A stretch of 64,000 nucleotides of DNA from Oncomelania hupensis (GCA_036898135.1 CM072525.1:26906943-26970942); one strand, 5' to 3'; counted from the stretch's first letter, positions 43,461 through 56,314 are shown. Program-made: numbers and translations. The notes: generated by a model from the letters alone, not told the origin.

Positions 43461-44812
43461 TAACCTTATTGTGATCAACTCCTACTTTAAGCATATGGAA
43501 AGAAAGAGAGAAAACACTAAAATTAACTAGTTAGTTAAATAAGTATAATATCATGGTTTCTGGACAGACATGTAAAAAAATCAGAACAGGACTGATTTGT
43601 CATTGTTGTGTAATTTAATGCGAGTCTAAATATCGTTTGTTTTTATATACAACTAAATATGTGAATAATAAATTAACAATATTAATTGATGCTTTTAATG
43701 ACTGCTTTAATTTAACAGATGTTTAATGTAATTTTTATAATATTATTTTTTTAATCTTGTGTGTTTAATATTGAACAAAATGTTAATCATATGAATGATT
43801 TTTCGTTTGTAATTACATCTACTTAACTTAAACTGCTTATGTTTTAAGAATAAAATGTTACACCACAGAAAGTTCTTTGCAAGATAATTGGAGATTAAAT
43901 TTGTGTTTATTTTTTTCTTTTTTTCTTTTCTGACATGACATTACTTTTCTTATTTGTCATCTTCGCTTTGTCATCTTGGTATTTAAAAAAAATTTATCTG
44001 TTGATTTAAATTGCCTTACACTCTAACAATAAATAATAAAAACTGCAAAGACTACCCTTTTTTTTTTAAAAGTAAGCAACATTTTGAAAATATTTTTCTT
44101 ATATAGAATATATATAAATATATAACACCTACTATACCACATTACTAGGAAAAGGAATTAAGAATATACTAGTAAGTAAATAAAATGATTTTTTTTTATT
44201 AGATCAGCTTACCTTCTTACAATTTAATAATAAAATTATAAAAGAACTACAAAATAAAATATATCAAATGCATGTCGCCACTGTAACAACAAAAAATAAA
44301 AATAAATAACCATAAATAACTAATAAATTTAAAACAAAATTATGTGAGCAAACACCTGCCATTAATTCCCTAACTATGGAACTAATGCAAATGAGTCTCC
44401 TCTCTGAAAATCCTTAACGGGAAGAGAGGGGACTATAAACTGATACTAATGCAAGATCAAGAAATTTGTAATATAACATGAAATCCAAAGATAAAGAAAG
44501 TTTGAATTAATAAATATTTTAATCCAATTTATTTCCTTGCATTATAATCCAAAATAAATAATTTAATATATAGTTTAAAATAAGTATAAAGGCATAATTA
44601 CTTTCAAATAATTATTGCAGGACTATATATATATATATTTTTTTTAACGGGTTTAAATAGAAATAATCGTTTTATTTATTTATTGTAACTATGTTGATTA
44701 CATAGTCACTAAGCAGAAGGGTAGAACCTCAGGGGAAGCAACCCTTTTGCGGCCGCCACGTAGATTTTCTTCCCTTGATCAGTCTATTCTTATATATGTC
44801 TATGAGTAAACC

Positions 44813-45140
44813 ACGTTTAAGCAAAGACCTGACAAGGCCTCTGACACCTTGTATTTAGTCCAGGGTGAAGCAAGGTCGCCATTTCCTGTGTCAACTATTT
44901 TAGCCTGGATAGTTTGTGAGACTGAGAGGAGGTGGGTGTTTCCTTTGGTGGAGGAGTCGTTGAGGAGAGGGTAGGGTCAGGGGTGGTGGAGTTTGTTGGG
45001 GGAGATATTTCGAGGTTAAAAAAAGAAGCAAGAAGGGGTGGAGTAAGGTTAAAGAGCCCTCTAGCCCCAGACCCTCCTCTCCCCTCCCCCTAACAATAGG
45101 GAAGGTGGGTGGAGTGTGATGAAGGAGATCTTCTGTGTAA
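44813..45140. other. Unassigned stretch next to the satellite
   Basis: G-rich (GGTGGAGTTTGTTGGGGGAG-type) sequence; no gene seen. Confidence 0.5.
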
Positions 45141-45142
45141 CG

Positions 45143-46140
45143 CGCCGCTTTTCCGTTTTCACCTTACAAAGAAACAGAAATATCGCACAGCTTTTCCGTT
45201 TTCACCTTACAAAGAAACAGGAATATCGCGCAGCTTTTCCGTTTTCACCTTACCGTGAAACAGGAATAACGCGCAGCTTTTCCGTTTTCACCTTACAAAG
45301 AAACAGAAATATCGCGCAGCTTTTCCGTTTTCACCCTACAGAGAAACAGGAATATCGCACAGCTTTTCCGTTTTCACCTTATAAAGAAACAGAAATATCG
45401 CGCAGCTTTTCCGTTTTCACCTTACAAAGAAACAGGAATATCGCGCAGCTTTTCCGTTTTCACCTTACAAAGAAACAGGAATAACGCGCAGCTTTTCCGT
45501 TTTCACCTTACAAAGAAACAGAAATATCGCGCAGCTTTTCTGTTTTCACCTTACAAAGAAACAGGAATATCGCGCAGCTTTTCCGTTTTCACCTTACAGA
45601 GAAACAGGAATAACGCACAGCTTTTCCGTTTTCACCTTACAGAGAAACAGGAATAACGCGCAGCTTTTCCGTTTTCACCTTACAAAGAAACAGGAACAAC
45701 GCGCAGCTTTTCCGTTTTCACCTTACAGAGAAACAGGAATAACGCACAGCTTTTCCGTTTTCACCTTACAAAGAAACAGGAATATCGCACAGCTTTTCCG
45801 TTTTCACCTTACAGAGAAACAGGAATAACGCACAGCTTTTCCGTTTTCACCAGGAATATCGCACAGCTTTTCCGTTTTCACCTTCAAAGAAAGAGAAATA
45901 CCGCGCAGCTTTTCTGTTTTCACCTTACAAAGAAACAGGAATATCGCACAGCTTTTCCGTTTTCACCTTACAAAGAAACAGAAATATCGCGCAGCTTTTC
46001 TGTTTTCACCTTACAAAGAAACAGGAATATCGCACAGCTTTTCCGTTTTTACCTTACAGAGAAAAAGGAATCTCGCGCAGCTTTTCCGTTTTGACCTTAC
46101 AAAGAAACAGGAATATCGCACAGCTTTTCCTTTTTCACCT
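45143..46140 (+). repeat. 43-bp satellite, about 23 units
   Basis: Unit: CGCAGCTTTTCCGTTTTCAC followed by CTTACAAAGAAACAGGAATAT. Variants alternate (ATATCG/ATAACG, CGCGCAG/CGCACAG, AAAGAAAC/AGAGAAAC), with one shortened unit near 45850. The period is not a multiple of 3, so an open frame cycles through all three phases, and the 122-codon frame at 45116-45484 is not a gene. The edges pass abruptly into unique DNA. Confidence 0.96.
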
Positions 46141-46314
46141 TCCATATAATTAGTGTGATACTTGTCCAATTGACATATGTTAAGGAAGCTGTCACACCTA
46201 AATAAATTGCATCTGATTTTCATTGAAATAATTATTTGGTTTGCAGATGGTCATGGTCACCAAATAAAGGCAAGAACATGAAATACACTTGAACAACGCC
46301 ATACAAATACAACT

Positions 46315-46350
<36 letters not shown>

Positions 46351-46403
46351 CAGTAGTAGTAGTAGTAGTAGTATTGTCATTCTTCTTCTTCTTCTTCTTC
46401 TTC

Positions 46404-46471
<68 letters not shown>

Positions 46472-46484
46472 GTTATTATTGTTG

Positions 46485-46534
<50 letters not shown>

Positions 46535-46536
46535 TG
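46315..46536 (+). repeat. (AGT)n, (CTT)n and (ATT)n compound microsatellite
   Basis: AGT to 46372, CTT 46380-46404, ATT 46405-46534 with GTT breaks. All long frames here are low complexity. Confidence 0.96.
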
Positions 46537-46599
46537 TAAATAATTGTTGTTGTTATTGTTGTTTAACAATAAAGTGTCGCTTCACACGAAATTAGTCTT

Positions 46600-47112
46600 A
46601 TCGCATCGAATGTTCATTTTCACTTTATTATATTCTAATGGCATTGGACACAGTGACACATGTTTTCGAGTTCGATAATTAGTAACTAAACTACGAGTAC
46701 ACATGATTTAAGATAGATGCTCGGAGAGAAGCGTACTGAGTAAAATCGGAATAAAACATTCTTGTTTGTTTGTTTTTTTCCTGCTTGTGATGTCTGGCTT
46801 TGTAATTATGTTGTCTTTTTTAATTTGACTCCTGATGACGATTTTGGCGAAATGCATTTAAAAGAACATTTTAATCTTGCGTGTTTTATACCCTGTGGTC
46901 TTGATCCCTCTGTCGTCTTAATCAATACTGTTGTGTTAGTTGCAGCGAGTTACAGTTTTATTGTATCGTTGTGGGCTGTCACTACTGCTAACTAACGATT
47001 GCTTAATATTAGTATTGCAGTGTACTGGGTTTACACTGAAGCTTTCAAAATTTCAAAGAATTTTCATTCTGACGAACAGTAATTTGACTGTTGAAAACGC
47101 TCTCAACATGAG
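46600..47112. other. Unassigned stretch
   Basis: No gene supported; a plus-strand frame at 46762-46995 starts without a domain or splice context. Confidence 0.45.
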
Positions 47113-47115
47113 TAG

Positions 47116-47361
47116 GAAGAATCACAAATGCATATAACATTACGACGAAAAATGTCAATGTTGGCATCGTTTCAAACGCTTTCAAAGACTGGATTAAGTG
47201 CATACATTGCCATGAATACGCACGGTACAAGAAGAATCACAACAAATGCATATAACCATTATGCGGCTCGGACTCCGAAAATGTCAATGTTGGCATCGTC
47301 AAACGCTTTCAAAAGACATGGATTAAGTGCAATACATTGCCTAATGAAGGACGCACGGTAC
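47116..47361 (+). repeat. Tandem duplication of about 115 bp
   Basis: Two adjacent copies (47116-47230, 47231-47361) share GAAGAATCACAA-AAATGCATATAAC, AAAATGTCAATGTTGGCATC, AAACGCTTTCAAA and CGCACGGTACAAGAA. The second has a 15-base insertion GCTCGGACTC. A third trace, CAAACGCTTTCGAAAAAATG, is at 47507. Confidence 0.88.
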
Positions 47362-47398
47362 AAGAATATTATCACCATTGTTTTGTGTGGTGGTGTGG

Positions 47399-47856
47399 TC
47401 ATGGCCAGTAACAATATGGCGGGAAAAAATCACAGAAAAAAAAATTTCTCCTCAATGTAACAACAGTTTTTGCCTCAAAAAAAAAAATTTTAATTCCGCT
47501 TAGTTTCAAACGCTTTCGAAAAAATGAGCGAAAGAGGTGGAGTAGAGTGCATTCACCTAAGACGTTTGTCGTTCGGCGTACGGTTTTGATCTTGTGGCGA
47601 GCAAGATGGTGAGCTGACAGCCATTTCATGTAAAGTCTTTTTATATTTCGAATAAGTGCTCGACCTTCAAACTCATTGTCCTAGAATACAAGCGGAATGA
47701 GGGGATGCTCATGAGGGGATGCTCATCGAGAAACCATTTCACCTCTCTTAAATTATGCCGCAAGTTTGCCGCACTGGATCTTGGTGCCGCGGAACCGCTG
47801 TGTCGCATGAACGCTATGAGTATTTGGCCATACTTGTCTCCAATGGGAGTTGTCAT
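47399..47856 (-). other. Two short minus-strand frames, possible exon
   Basis: 47856-47641 encodes 71 residues (MTTPIGDKYGQILIAFMRHS at the start; LREVKWFLDEHPLMSIPSF), carrying an internal 14-base tandem duplication ATGAGCATCCCCTC. 47629-47399 opens with MKWLSAHHLARHKIKTVRRT. Composition is protein-like for the first, but no domain or paired splice signal was found. Confidence 0.3.
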
Positions 47857-47880
47857 TTATTTCGCTTTTCCCAATTAAAA

Positions 47881-48280
47881 AAAAAAGGTTTACCTCCACA
47901 TTGCAGTGCTACTCACGTATAGGGGTAACATTACAATAAATATAATAATTACGATCATAAAACTCAATGAATCGGCGATACAGCTGTCCCGCGTCATAAA
48001 CGCGTGGTTCTCAAAACTACAATAACAACGAGGAAACACTATACAAGTTCACAATGTTTGAATTTGCAGCAGTAGGTGCAGGTATGTCACTGAATGGTAA
48101 TACTCACCAAAGTAGGTATAAGGGGGTACGTAGATTGAATGGGAACAGGTCGCAAAGAAAATAGCTTGAGAATTATTATGAGCACTACGAATTACAATGT
48201 TGCGTGTAGAAAAAGCCACATATTTGTTTTTCCCGGATTAGTACTAACACGACAATTACAACTCTAAACACTAATTTCTA
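47881..48280. other. Unassigned stretch
   Basis: No gene or clear repeat seen. Confidence 0.5.
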
Positions 48281-48471
48281 GCCTGTCTTAATTCGAACAT
48301 TCGTTGGAAGGTTCGTTAAGGTTCAAAAACCTTTTTTCGGGGTTCTTAGATCCCGAACCTAGGTTGCTGAACCCTCTGAGAAAAAAAAAAGATTCAAGAA
48401 CCTAGGTTGGGGATCTGAGGACCTCGAACAAACGTTTTTGAACTTCCACGAACCTTGCAATTAAGACAGGC
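48281..48471. mobile_element. Foldback MITE, 191 bp
   Basis: Starts GCCTGTCTTAATT and ends with its complement; arms of about 85 bases are complementary with scattered mismatches (AAGGTTCG, GTTCAAAAAC, AGATCCC-AACCTAGGTT), leaving a loop of TGAACCCTCTGAGAAA and an A-run. Almost the whole element is hairpin. No coding content; target duplication not certain. Confidence 0.82.
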
Positions 48472-49104
<633 letters not shown>

Positions 49105-49329
49105 AGTGGTGGTGGTGGTTGTTTTCAAAGCGAAATTACACGTGGGATATGTTGATGGCAACATCTTTTCCTCCTCGAGTTGCGGAGTATTGCATCTGTT
49201 AACAATGTCTCTGTGTTCAGGCGTGGGTGGTTTTGAAAGAGTGAAATTTAAGATAAAAACGCTGAAGATAATACATTCACCCTTTTCCTCCTCCACCCCC
49301 CCCCCCCCCCACACACCACCACCAGTGCC

Positions 49330-49553
49330 CACTATACTATACTATCATATCCCGTTACTCGGAGGTCGTAGGGGCACCACAGATAATCGTTTAACCAGCG
49401 TACTCCATCTTTCCCTGTCCTCAGCAACCCTGTCAAACCAGTCCATTTTCGAATGTTGTCCTCCCACCTTTTTTTCGGTCTCCCTCATCTTCTACCTCCT
49501 TGCACTGTGCCTTGCGAGATGGTCTTTGCAAGACCTGATGATCTGGTGACTAT
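49330..49553 (-). pseudogene. LINE copy G: 3' fragment
   Basis: Plus-strand ATCCCGTTACTCGGAGGTCG to AAGACCTGATGATCTGGTGA is the complement of the LINE 3' end. A 15-18 base gap relative to copies C and E (no TGATGGTTTCGCTCAG) and a frameshift are present. The tail is degenerate (CTATACTATCATATCC). Confidence 0.85.
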
Positions 49554-50639
49554 GCACACAGGGAAAAAACCAGCTCTATATGTAGGCAGATTGCCCTCAG
49601 TCAGCAACATCTTGGTGTTTACTATATAGAAAATAACATTGAATCTTTCATTGTGCCCTCCAGATTTGCTTGATGATACTAGAACTGAACTCGACTAGTG
49701 AAAAGACCTGTTTACAATCATATTCTCCCAACATGCGTTACTATAGACTCGGCTGTATAGTGCAACCTACATACTTTTCTGTTATGCAGATTCCGTGCCT
49801 TCAACTCAATAAACCGAACTGATTCAGATAGTGTGGGTTTGTAATAGCCCACATCCACATCCTCGAAGCTCTACACTGCACGTGAAGCTTATTTGTCCAA
49901 ATCATCTGGATCACCCCGTCATTCTCGCCCACTTCTGCCAGAATGACGCATGATGCGCGTGGGGTCTCTCCTGGGGATTTGTTGACAAACGTGACTTGCC
50001 AACGTCACACACAGCGTAGTAGACATGCAAATGACATGCAAATGAATACGAGGGCGGGATTTCTTCTTTCTCCACCCCCCCCCGCCCTTCCCCCATCCCC
50101 CTTTTTTTCTCCTTTCCTGACATGCGCACAAAATTCTGATGGCATTTTTGCTTCTGCATAACAACGTCCTCCTACTCTTGATTTTTTTAATTTCAGCGTC
50201 TGGACAGGAAACTAATTTCCGGTTCAGCGTATTAAGACCAAGCAGATCCAGTGTAAACACAACCAACTATATAGGTATACCCCCTCCTTTTCTTCCCCTC
50301 CCCCCCCTTACTGAAACCACAAGAAGAAGAACGTTACGCTGAATACTCCAGTACTGAATCTACATTGTACAAGAAAACTTAGTAAAGGGATCGTATCTTC
50401 TGAAGAGGGTTACGGAGTTCACTGCACGCAGCGTAGCAGAGACTAAACAATGTCTGCTCCCTCACTCGGGAGGGATCGAGAATAGTCTCACCTACAGTCT
50501 CAGCTACGCTACATGAGTTCACTGCCTATCGCTAACAAGGGATGCGCCACACTGCGCAACTGAGACTCGCCAAGGCTTTTACGTTTGTCTGTCACTTGTG
50601 AGAGATACTTGAGTTGTGTGAGGATGTGCACGTTACTAG
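49554..50639. other. Unassigned stretch with short inverted motifs
   Basis: No gene supported. 50420-50520 contains CGTAGCAGAGACTAAAC and AGTCTCAGCTACGCTAC in opposing orientation around TCCCTCACTCGGGAGGGA, an imperfect stem. Overlapping minus-strand frames at 49911-50266 have no domain. Confidence 0.45.
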
Positions 50640-52297
50640 CAACCATCTCCCCTCATTTTCAAGCAAATCTGGCAAATGTCTTAAAGAAGAACAAGAAGTC
50701 TTGGACAAATGGACAGAGTGCTGCTCTGACCTCTACCACCACACACCAAACGCAGATCCATCAGTTCTAGCATGTCCCCAGGGCAGAGAAAAAGAAATTC
50801 TCCCAAGTCTCCGAGAAGAAGTTGAGGCAGCAGTGCAGTCGCTGAAGAAGGGGCAATCAGCGGGAGTGGACAACTTACCCGCAGAATTGCTTCAAGCAGG
50901 AGGAGAATCGATGATTGACGCCCTTACCATTATCTGCAACAAAATCTGGGGAAGTGTGGAGTGGTCTACTCCATGGACCCCGTAGCTAGTCATCACTATT
51001 CCCCAAAAGAGTAACCTCCAGGAGTGTGAAAGTTACCGCACCATCAGCCTCATCAGCCATCCAAGCAAAGTCCTCCTGAAAATATTACTCAACAGGTTGA
51101 AACCCAAAGTTGAACAAATGGAGAACAAGCAGGATTCAGGGCAGGGCGAAGTACCATTGAGCAGATTTTCAACTTCAGAATAATCTGCGAGAAATACAGC
51201 ACCAACAACATCTGTATCATGTGTTTGTAGACTTTAAGAAAGCGTTTGACCGAGTCTGGCATGCAGGTCTGTGAGCAGCCATTAGAGTGTACAACATCGG
51301 CTCTAACATTATTGAAGTCATCAAAAGCCGGTATGACAAGGTTACCAGTGCAGTCCTCCACAACAGCGCCATTGCAAACTGGTTCAGAACAACAATCGGC
51401 GTGCGTCAAGGATGCCTACTCTCTCCAATACTATTCAACATCGTCCTGGAGAGCATCATGTCAAATGCCCTTGCAGATCAAGAAGACACAGTCAGCGTAG
51501 GGGGTAGAGCAATCTCCAATCTCCGTTTTGCGGATGACATTGATGGATTGGCTTGAGAGGAAAAAGAACTTAAACAGCTGGTACAGAGGTTTGACACCAT
51601 CTTCAGAGCCTTTGGAATGGAAATAAGTGCAGAGAAGACCCAAATGATTACCAACAACACCAATGGCATGAACATCGACATCAAAGTCCAAGGCCAATCC
51701 CTCAACACGGTGGATAGCATCAAATATTTAGGAACCATTGTATTAGACAATGGGTCTCGACAGGAAGTCCTCTCCATGATCGCACAAACAACCGTTGCCC
51801 TGACAAGAACGAAGCCCATTTTTGACAGACGGGACCATCAGCCTACGTTCCAAGGTAAGGCTGCTGCGCTCCCTTGTCATCTCCATCTTCTTTTATGCTT
51901 GCGAAACATGGACCCTCACAGCAGGACTACAACGTAGAATACAAAGCATGGAGATGAGGTGCTACAGAAGACTTCTGGGCATTTCCTATACCCAGCACGA
52001 AGTCCGACAGACCATCACACGAGCCATTGGACCACACGATGACATGCTCGCAGTGGTGAAGAAACTGAAACTCCTATGGTATGGCCACGTCAGCAGAGCA
52101 TCAGGCCTTGCAAAGACCATCCTGCAAAATCACGGTGCAAGGAGTCAGAAGAAGGGGGAGACAGAAGAAGGGTGGGAGGACAACATTTAAGAATGGACTG
52201 GCTGAGGGTTGCTGAGGACAAAGAAAAATGGAGTTCGCAGGTTAAACGATCTTCTGTGGTGCCCTATCTACCTTCTAATTACGGGATAGGATAGGAT
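50640..52297 (+). pseudogene. LINE copy H: longest copy, most of RT to 3' tail
   Basis: Covers RT in broken frames: SLKKGQSAGVDNLPAELLQA (block 0/1, 50830-50900), then a stop at 50983, ESYRTISLISHPSKVLLKIL near 51030, motif A FVDFKKAFDRVW at 51222-51259, GVRQGCLLSPILFN, and NLRFADDIDG with the catalytic FADD at 51527-51538. A TGA at 51554-51556 ends that frame. The C-terminus shows SLVISIFFYACETWTL, MRCYRRLLGISYTQ and VVKKLKLLWYGHVSRASGLA. It ends GGGATAGGATAGGATA. No endonuclease is present. Several frameshifts and stops make it inactive; it is the best local template for the family. Confidence 0.9.
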
Positions 52298-53225
52298 ATG
52301 AACAATTCAGTGTTCCCAATGACGAGTCCCCGTACAGTCAAAGTTGACAGCCTCACGTTACCTTATTCTTTGAGGGTAAGGTGATCGTGTCTCTGGAATA
52401 CCATTCTCCACTCTAATATAATCTTTTTTTCTGTAACATTGTCGATGTGGTACTGATGACGGCCATCACCAAGTTTTCCAATTTTTCTGGAATAAAAAAA
52501 AAACTTCCTGGATAAACCTCGAACCATTTGTCAAAAGATTTACATCAATGGCGACCAATTAAATCAATCTCAGTTTAAGGTGTGTGCACGATACTAGAGA
52601 ATAAATGCAACCATTTTATTTTGCTATATCCTAAACTTAACATAATTATATCCTTTGAATTACTAGCCCCTAACGTATCCTTTAAAATGAAAAAGGAACT
52701 CTAACCATCTCTCTCGTTGCTCATCTATATGCTAGATCTTAGTACCCAAAGTTTGATGTAAGAGTGCGAACACTCTTCCAATTGGCTAGTTTGGTCACAT
52801 TTCGCCCCTGTACGTAGCTCAACCCTTGCTCATCCCTGACCTCACCCCAAATAAATATGCAGTCTAAGCTCATATTACTCTGTGCACATCCCTATAGACT
52901 AAGCCTGCCCCTTTGACTGATCAAGGCCAGGGCGCTCTATCTATAATGAGCAATCCATTGCTAGGAAATTACTGTTTTCCCTATCCCACCCACAATCACT
53001 GCAGTGCTAGAACCTGACCCATGTATATGCAAAAGAGAATTACTTGTGCAGAGATATCCTGTTCAGCACGGTTTACCCTCTACCAATGATTAAAAAAAAA
53101 ACAACGTAATAAATGAGAACAGGAGCTAGAATGTAGTTTTCGATATATAATTATACTTAAGTCGGAATGCGCCAGAGAAAAAGAACATTTGGTGAAAGAA
53201 AATGGGTTAAAAATGTATAATAAAC
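52298..53225. other. Unassigned stretch
   Basis: No gene supported; AT-rich, few open frames. Confidence 0.5.
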
Positions 53226-53228
53226 CTT

Positions 53229-53387
53229 GTGTCGCTATCGGGAGGGTTACTAAGCCTATATAGTTAGCCCGAAAGCGACACTGACTCCAATCTGAGTATC
53301 ATAGGCTTTTGTGGGCACACGTCTACATACAGCCTATTATGCTTGATATCAGAGGCTTTTGTGGGCACACGTCTACATACAGCCTAT
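53229..53387. repeat. Short hairpin followed by a 50-bp-period direct repeat
   Basis: GTGTCGCTATCGGG (about 53231) and its near complement GCCCGAAAGCGACAC (to 53281) form a stem. Then TATC-AGGCTTTTGTGGGCAC to CTACATACAGCCTAT occurs at 53297-53337 and 53347-53387 with one mismatch. Confidence 0.85.
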
Positions 53388-53719
53388 GGTTGATAGGTCC
53401 TCTTGACACTCCGCTAGCGTGAAGGTCGCTTGTTTAGTGGAAACTGGCCTGTGGTCTATCACAATCAGGCTCACAATTAGTGTTTCCATTGTCCCAAAAA
53501 CAAACAAGCAACTAGGAATAAGGTTTTAGGCTTCGGCGAGTCTCGGCCATGCGCACTGTGATACACTCTTTCAACATTATGCAGCTTCCACTTCCAATTA
53601 AACAAATTGTCGTCATTATTTTTATAGGAGTGTAGCGTAGAGCAAGAATAATCCCTCCCTTCTCCTTCCCATCATCACTACCCATTCATCCATCACATCT
53701 TTATCTCCCTTGAAAAAAA

Positions 53720-53765
53720 TCTATCCTATCCTATCCTATCCTATCCTATCCCCTAACTCGAAAGT
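53720..53765 (-). repeat. (CCTAT)n LINE-tail fragment
   Basis: Six CCTAT units followed by CCCCTAACTCGAAAG, the degenerate terminal bases of the GGATA-tailed LINE in reverse. Confidence 0.65.
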
Positions 53766-53796
53766 GGATGGGGCTCGACAGGGGATCGTATCCCAT

Positions 53797-53960
53797 AGAA
53801 GAACATTTGAAAACTCCCGTCTTCTTCAATAATTTCAGAGATAACTGAGTGGCGTTTTGTTTTTTTTTCCAACGATCATCTTGGGAAAAAAACGCCACCC
53901 CAAAAACAATACTGTTATCTCTAAAATTATTGAAGAAGAGTTTTCTTATGCTGTTCTGGG
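53797..53960. mobile_element. Foldback MITE-like inverted repeat
   Basis: Arms 53821-53845 and 53914-53938 match in 24 of 25 positions; inner TGGCGTTTT/AAAACGCCA and outer AAAACTC/GAGTTTT blocks extend the stem. It directly abuts the LINE tail at 53.72-53.77 kb. No coding content. Confidence 0.75.
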
Positions 53961-54019
53961 GGGTACTTGTGGATACTTCGACTGGGCGAAGGTCAACCCC
54001 CACAACGTTAGCTTAGTTA

Positions 54020-54115
54020 TTTATGGTTTATAGGGTCCAGCGGACTGCAAAGAGCCGAATCAAGACCACAACATTAACTGCCCTTTACATTCAGAAATCT
54101 GTAAACAGATAAAAG
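54020..54115 (-). repeat. Family-R-related terminal fragment
   Basis: GGGTCCAGCGGACTGC with AGCCGAATCAAGACCACA matches 17.25 kb and, less closely, the family-R 3' end. Confidence 0.55.
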
Positions 54116-55918
54116 AAATAACTTATTTTAATTTTAATAAAATATTACTTGAATTAATTACAGTATGAATTAATATTTTCTTTACAGTATTTCCGCACTG
54201 TATGGTGATTTTAGAGAAATTTATCATGAACGGAAAAAAAATTATTATACAAATACAACATGACTGTTCTTAACATAATATTTGCACATAAACTTTGCCA
54301 TGAATCAGAATATCTAGATGTCCAATAAGAATGTAAAAAAATCAACTGTGTACAAAAACGTGCTTTGGATTGTTTTTGTTTTAACTGCATGCAAAGCATA
54401 CCTTTTATTTTTTTTCTCAGGATGAGATAACAAAGTTTCTTTGTATCTTGTATCTTCTTAAGTGCGTTGCATACGTTTAAAAAAAGTTTCCTGAAGTCTT
54501 TTGATCAACATTCTTCTGGTCAACGCGGTGTGTTATCTTTACAATCAAACCTTTTACAATCAAAAAGCGTACACGCACGCACACACACACACTAACACAC
54601 ACATACAAACGCACAAACACAATCTGAATATCACTAACCTGTAACTAAAAAAAATATAACCTTTCTTTTGTTACTACTATCACAACAACACGCGCTCTTT
54701 GCGTGGACATATCAACTATATATGAGATATGATGTTCAGTGTGCATGCTGCAAGAACGCAGAGGTGTTCACACGCTTTCCCGCCAAAATAAAGCTCAATG
54801 CACTTCGCACCTGCTGCGGACGTCTTGTGGCACCCTCCCCACTCCCCACTCCCGCCCTCACCCCCACCAAACCAAACCTCTCCCAATTCACGTGATTTTT
54901 CCTTATTTGGTGGGGCGGATTAGAGAGAAAGAGGGAGGGAGAGAGAGAAAGAAGGTAAAAGGAAGTGGAAATTTCCTACGTTGTGAATAGTAACGAGTAT
55001 AACAGAGGATACGGTGGGGTTATACATCATCTGCTAGTAATAATCTGCAAGCTAAACCCACACACACACATACACACAAATCATGGTGAACATACCTGCC
55101 TTTTGGTAGTACCGTACTTCCTCCAAACAACACCCTGCTTTTGTTTACATTGTGAGACGATGTAAACATTGCCTGCCCAGTTGTATTGGAGAACAAAATA
55201 AAGTACTTATTTCGAATAACGAATTCAGAACTTAACACTTAACTAAATGTTCTTGTAATTTATGGGGGTAGTAATTAAATATAAATATATTGAATCTGGT
55301 TTGTTGTTTTCAAAAGATTTTTTTTCTGCGTCTGTTCCCCACTATTTGGGTTCCTGGCTTATGCCTGTTGGGATGTATTATTTTACTGCAATTTTTCTTG
55401 TTTCTATTTCTCTCTGTGAGAGTTTGTCATCATTTACATACTTAATCCATGTGTTCTCATGTGTGTGCGCTCGTGCGTGTGTGTATGTATGTGTGTGAGT
55501 TTGTGTGCATTACAGTATTTATTATAATGATTAATTTTAAAAAGATGTAGATGATGATGGTGATGATGATGATGACGATGATGGCTACTAGTGGTGACAT
55601 GTAAATTCACTAGATACATAATTATGGTTATCCCTCAATTATCATTCTGTTCTTGTATAACAACATATCCCAAAGAGTAACTTTTAAACAAAAAAACACC
55701 TAATATGCTTATTTACCTGGAAAAAAAATTTATTTTCATTTTTTTAAAAGTCTGCTTAGTCATCGTGAACACAGCAAGAAACTGCTGTATGTCACGCGGG
55801 TTGGTTTATTTGGGTAAATACAAAATCATTGAACTACCGCCAAACAAAAACTACAATTACAGATAGTAGTATAGCTTGGGCGATTTCATCATCTACTCCC
55901 GACAGCAAATGTATTTCA
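54116..55918. other. Unassigned stretch with minor microsatellites
   Basis: No gene supported. CA-rich tracts at 54572-54620 and 55060-55080, GT-rich at 55460-55505, GAT-rich at 55545-55582. Confidence 0.5.
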
Positions 55919-55946
55919 GGTGCGCCTTGCGGAGTGTTGATATGAG

Positions 55947-56314
55947 AAGCCGCGTGTCTGGGTTGTGTTCCATACTGGCAACTACAATGTACCCAACATG
56001 GTGTCAAAAGTCATAAAACCTGGCGAACCTGTCAAGTCCGCCCCTGAAGACTGTATACGAAAGTTCAGTGTACCAGTAGAACAAGTTGAAAAGCCTCAAG
56101 CTGTCGATTTCATCATCACAGCAAAAGACCTCGTGGTTGCCATACCCTGTGGTCGATTGGTTAAGGTACAGAACCGTCTCGAAAGTGATGATGCAAGAAA
56201 TATAGCACAAGGCTGTATGGAAGGAGTGCGTGAAATAAAACATTGTTTATTAATGCCAACATTGTGTACTAATGGCAACAAGGGACGTTTCTACAGTATG
56301 GTTAAAAATGACAT

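Larger units (their letters stand above)
42757..44804. mobile_element. P-element-like DNA transposon, 2048 bp, non-autonomous
   Basis: Perfect 8-bp target duplication AGTAAACC at 42749-42756 and 44805-44812. The 25-bp TIRs start CATAGACAT and end ATAAGAATAGACTG, differing only by TA versus AT in the middle. Near the left end a frame begins MPCCAAINC, the typical start of a THAP zinc finger, then stops. Known: P-superfamily transposons have TIRs starting CA, 8-bp duplications and a THAP N-terminus. The interior (43.1-44.7 kb) is AT-rich, with an ATT array and no transposase frame. Classification is inferred from these three agreeing features. Confidence 0.8.

Noticed and set aside
45116..45484. 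122-residue repetitive protein
   Set aside because: The 43-bp satellite unit is not a multiple of three, so the frame reads the same DNA in three phases; no start context or homologue.
45143..46140. CRISPR-like array
   Set aside because: Units are contiguous direct repeats without unique spacers, in a eukaryotic context.
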